A DNA stretch of 64,000 nucleotides from Chionis minor (taxonomy: Eukaryota > Chordata > Aves > Charadriiformes > Chionididae). Shown one piece after another: positions 61,205-64,000 of the stretch. The translations under genes were made by a program, and so were the position numbers. The notes under the pieces are model-generated. The model had not been told where the DNA came from, did not search any database, and saw only the letters and a list, made by a program, of their open reading frames with translations. The stretch's first letter is position 1. The number at the start of each line of letters is the position of its first letter. The stretch spans positions 248,001-312,000 of the forward strand of contig VZSF01004751.1 of NCBI GenBank assembly GCA_013398295.1, given 5' to 3'.

Positions 61205-63440
61205 ACTCTGGAAAGTAAACTGAAAGCTAAACAAAACTCAGCTTTTGACCAAATTTTGCCAAACAATAAAAATCTTATGGCTGGAGCTCCTTGAACTAAT
61301 GAAATCTGTGCTTCTCAAAAATCTCCACCATTCACTTCATCCATATACTGATAAGCCCCTCTTTGGAAGGATCAAGACCATCTGGCTTCTTACGTGCCCT
61401 TTTATTCATATCTTACAGACTCTTTTAAATGCAGATCTTCAAGAATATTATGTGTAACTGAAGAATTTGACGCACCTCACTGCTGAGCTGTGACTAGCTC
61501 TCACTATCAGCCCGGAAGTGACCCATGGCTCAGTGAATCCCTGCTGGTTGCCAGAACTGTTTGTTCCTTCCCTGCATAACACATCCAGTATCACCAGTGT
61601 ACGTAGGTGTTTGATCAACGTCACCTTTCCTTGACAGGAAGGACATTTCCTTCCCTTCCACCAATAAGGCTAGAGCGCCCAGTCCAAAACCCACTAGAGA
61701 AGAGTCCAGATGAATTAAATGGACCCTTAGGTCTCACACTGGTTGCAATCAAGAAAAGAGACAATTAACACACATAGGAAATAACAAATTTGGGATTCAC
61801 CTCTTCTAATTTCAGATGAGGCATCCAGTCCAAATGAGGTCTCTAGACTCGATCTATAGTAAATGACATAGAGCAGCACCTTCACAAGAGGATGCAGTTC
61901 ATCCCTAAGGTAGAAGGCACAAGTTGCTATCTGAAGAAGCATCCCCTTACCCTTCACTCTGTTACTTCTAAACAAGAATTTGAGGCAGCAAGTCAGCTGA
62001 GCTGAACTCCATTTCCTACACGCTACCTTTGTCCACTTCCACATTGATATTATTGCTCTTTCCCTTTCCTCAGACAAATGCAAGTCCATTTGAATTTGCT
62101 TCCACTATGTCTCCTGACTTAGTAAATCAAATCCATTGTAAGGCACAAAAGCAAAGGCTTTCTTCAAATCCAAATAAATTATGTTCAATGTCTCAGGATT
62201 GCCTCCCAATCTGCTAGTGTATATAATGCATTTAAATGAAACGTATGCATATGAATGGTGATTGCTCCTTATTGAAACGCACATCTCTAAACACCCTGTA
62301 ATCTTGTTCCTTACCAGTGTCTCCCAGAAATTATTCCAGCATAAAAGGCTTTCTTCTTCATCCTCAAACCAGTTTTAAAGCCATACAACACAAACTGTTA
62401 CTCAAGCTCTTATGTTGTCACTGTATTTATTTATTCCCTCTGCTCACACATGCAGTTTTATGTGTTTTCCAAATGCATAAGGGAAATCCTCAAGACTGGA
62501 ATTTGGTCACAGATTAGGAGAACAAGCAATATATGAAAGACAGAAAAGATAGAGTCTCCTAATATTCATGTCAAAAATGACCAATTATTTAGAGACCTCA
62601 TCTCATGCTTATCGCCAAGAGTAGGAGACTTTCTTTTTGAAATTATGTTTTTGCAGCCTGAATTCTTTTCCCATCAGGCATTCCCCCAGAACCACCTGAT
62701 CTCCTAAATGAGCAAAGTAAATGCATTGCCCTTTCTATGCCAATATCTTATACGTTCTGATTCTGTACCCACCAATTAAAACCCTGATTGACTCAGAGAC
62801 ACTAAATCAGGACACACTGTCTCTGAAAAATATATACAGGCCTTCTTAGAAGATTTCAGCCATACCTAAGGGTATATTTTTACTGAGTCTCAACTGCTGT
62901 CAAATCGCAATTCTTCCAATTTGCCTACTAACACTGTGACCAGAAGTAAATTTCACAATTCTATCAAAATGACTTAAAAATCTAAACTTTATTTCCTAAT
63001 TGACTGAGGTACTTCAGACTCGAATCACATTGAAAACCTCCAACCTACCAAAATCCTTTTTGAAAACTGACTACTTCATAGTCCTTTCCAAAGAAACCTA
63101 CACCTCTCGCTGTTAAATTACAGATCCGACTATTTATTTCCTTTTAAGTAACAAGCTGACATTTTTTTCAGAAAACAGAGATATCATCACTAGAAAAAAA
63201 AAAATCATCTTCTAGAATGATGACATTTAAAATATGCTAGTTGCAGTATGATTCTTGCATGAACAGGTGATGAAAGAAATGCACTTCTTCCTGCCAAAAC
63301 CAACAGCTGTATTATTAAAAATATTGTTAGGATTGTGCAAAAATCCAGTCAGATTACTATTGTGAAAAAAATACCTCATCTGCTGCTTCTTTTTAATACA
63401 GTAGCAAATATACTGCCTGGTTTGGCTTCATGCCAAGATT
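61205..63440. other. Unique AT-rich sequence, no gene seen
   Basis: No supported gene or repeat. The open frame at 61727-62089 minus (120 codons) has no recognisable domain. Long A and T runs are minor. Confidence 0.5.
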
Positions 63441-63444
63441 AATT

Positions 63445-63485
63445 TTAAATTGGACCTCATGAAATATTTATGAGGTCCAATTTAA
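63445..63485. repeat. Perfect 16-bp inverted repeat (hairpin)
   Basis: The arms TTAAATTGGACCTCAT (63445-63460) and ATGAGGTCCAATTTAA (63470-63485) are exact reverse complements around a 9-nt spacer GAAATATTT. The stem is not flanked by a T-run terminator, and this is not a bacterial context. It could be a small palindromic element, a cruciform-prone site, or the scar of an inverted duplication. No precursor-microRNA-like longer stem is seen, because the pairing stops beyond the 16 bp. Confidence 0.9.
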
Positions 63486-64000
63486 TGGGATTGCTTTCCC
63501 TGGCATTAAGCCTGTGTGGATAGCATCTTAAACACTGATGTTTTTAACAGAACCTCAAGATACACACACAAAAAAATCCTTGGGTATTAATAGGCTTATT
63601 AATAAATTGTTTAACACTATGCAGTGTATTTCAGAAGTATTTTGACAGGCCTTCTGTAGTGAATCTTTACCTGCTTTTCTCTAAGGCTGCACTTTGCTCT
63701 CTGTCAAACAAACGCTGCTTAGCATTTAGCAAAATGGTAAATCACCATTAGTTAGAAAGAAGCTGAAGTAAGTGTGAGTAAAGAGCTAATCACCCTTCAA
63801 TAGGCTTCGTGAGGAACTGACAGTGCTCAGAATGCTACAGACACCACTGAGCTCCTACGTGACTTCCTTGATTCACTGAGACACCATTTACCTTTGGTTT
63901 CTAATTACGTTTAATAGTTCAATAAAAACACTATATTGAGACACGTATACTTACAAAAAACCTCAGTGTTTTGTACAAAGAAAACATCTTGAATAATTGA
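63486..64000. other. Unique AT-rich sequence, no gene seen
   Basis: Nothing recognised up to the window edge. Confidence 0.5.

Noticed and set aside
63445..63485. Hairpin considered as a microRNA precursor or terminator
   Set aside because: A 16-bp stem with no extended pairing is too short for a precursor; there is no T-run and the DNA is not bacterial.

Overview
This window looks like about 64 kb of vertebrate, most probably avian, nuclear DNA that is intergenic or deep-intronic. The bird call rests on three things: a CR1 non-LTR retrotransposon with the tail octamers ATTCTATG/ATTCTGTG, a bird-type LTR fragment, and low overall repeat density with very old SINE and LINE relics. The base composition is AT-rich, with scattered GC-rich patches. 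I found no convincing protein-coding exon, tRNA, rRNA, CRISPR array or bacterial-type operon. The open frames are short (216 codons at most), lack a recognisable domain, and overlap one another on both strands as expected by chance, except where they run through LINE remnants. No set of genes works together here.

Layout. 1-12 kb is unique AT-rich sequence. 12.0-12.6 kb holds a MIR-like SINE relic (minus) next to an ancient L3/CR1-type LINE tail (plus). 13.5 kb has an old interspersed-repeat relic. 22.6 kb has a decayed CR1 3' end (minus). 24.4-24.7 kb has an ancient CR1/L3 reverse-transcriptase fragment (plus). 28.9-29.9 kb holds a CA/GA-rich simple-repeat stretch, SINE-like relics, a (CTTCC)n tract and an 11-N assembly gap. 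35.6-36.7 kb is the only clear CpG-island-like region. 37.75-37.86 kb has a near-consensus ZNF143/Staf motif and an inverted partner. 43.8-44.0 kb is a MIR-like SINE (plus). 44.34 kb is an ATCC/ATCT microsatellite. 46.8-47.25 kb is a remnant of a bird LTR retroelement. 50.2-50.4 kb is another MIR-like relic (minus). 59.15-61.2 kb is a 5'-truncated CR1 carrying a second, internally deleted CR1 inside it. 63.45 kb has a perfect 16-bp inverted repeat.

Two places look like assembly faults rather than biology. A perfect 345-bp tandem duplication is separated by one N inside the CR1 (60361-61051). The 11-N gap at 29823-29833 has the same 19-mer on both sides.

I did not find an obviously new biological system. 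The items most worth a second look are the CpG island, the ZNF143-like pair, the perfect hairpin near the right end, and the nested CR1. Repeat names come from remembered family patterns, without a database search, so family-level calls are provisional and edges are approximate.
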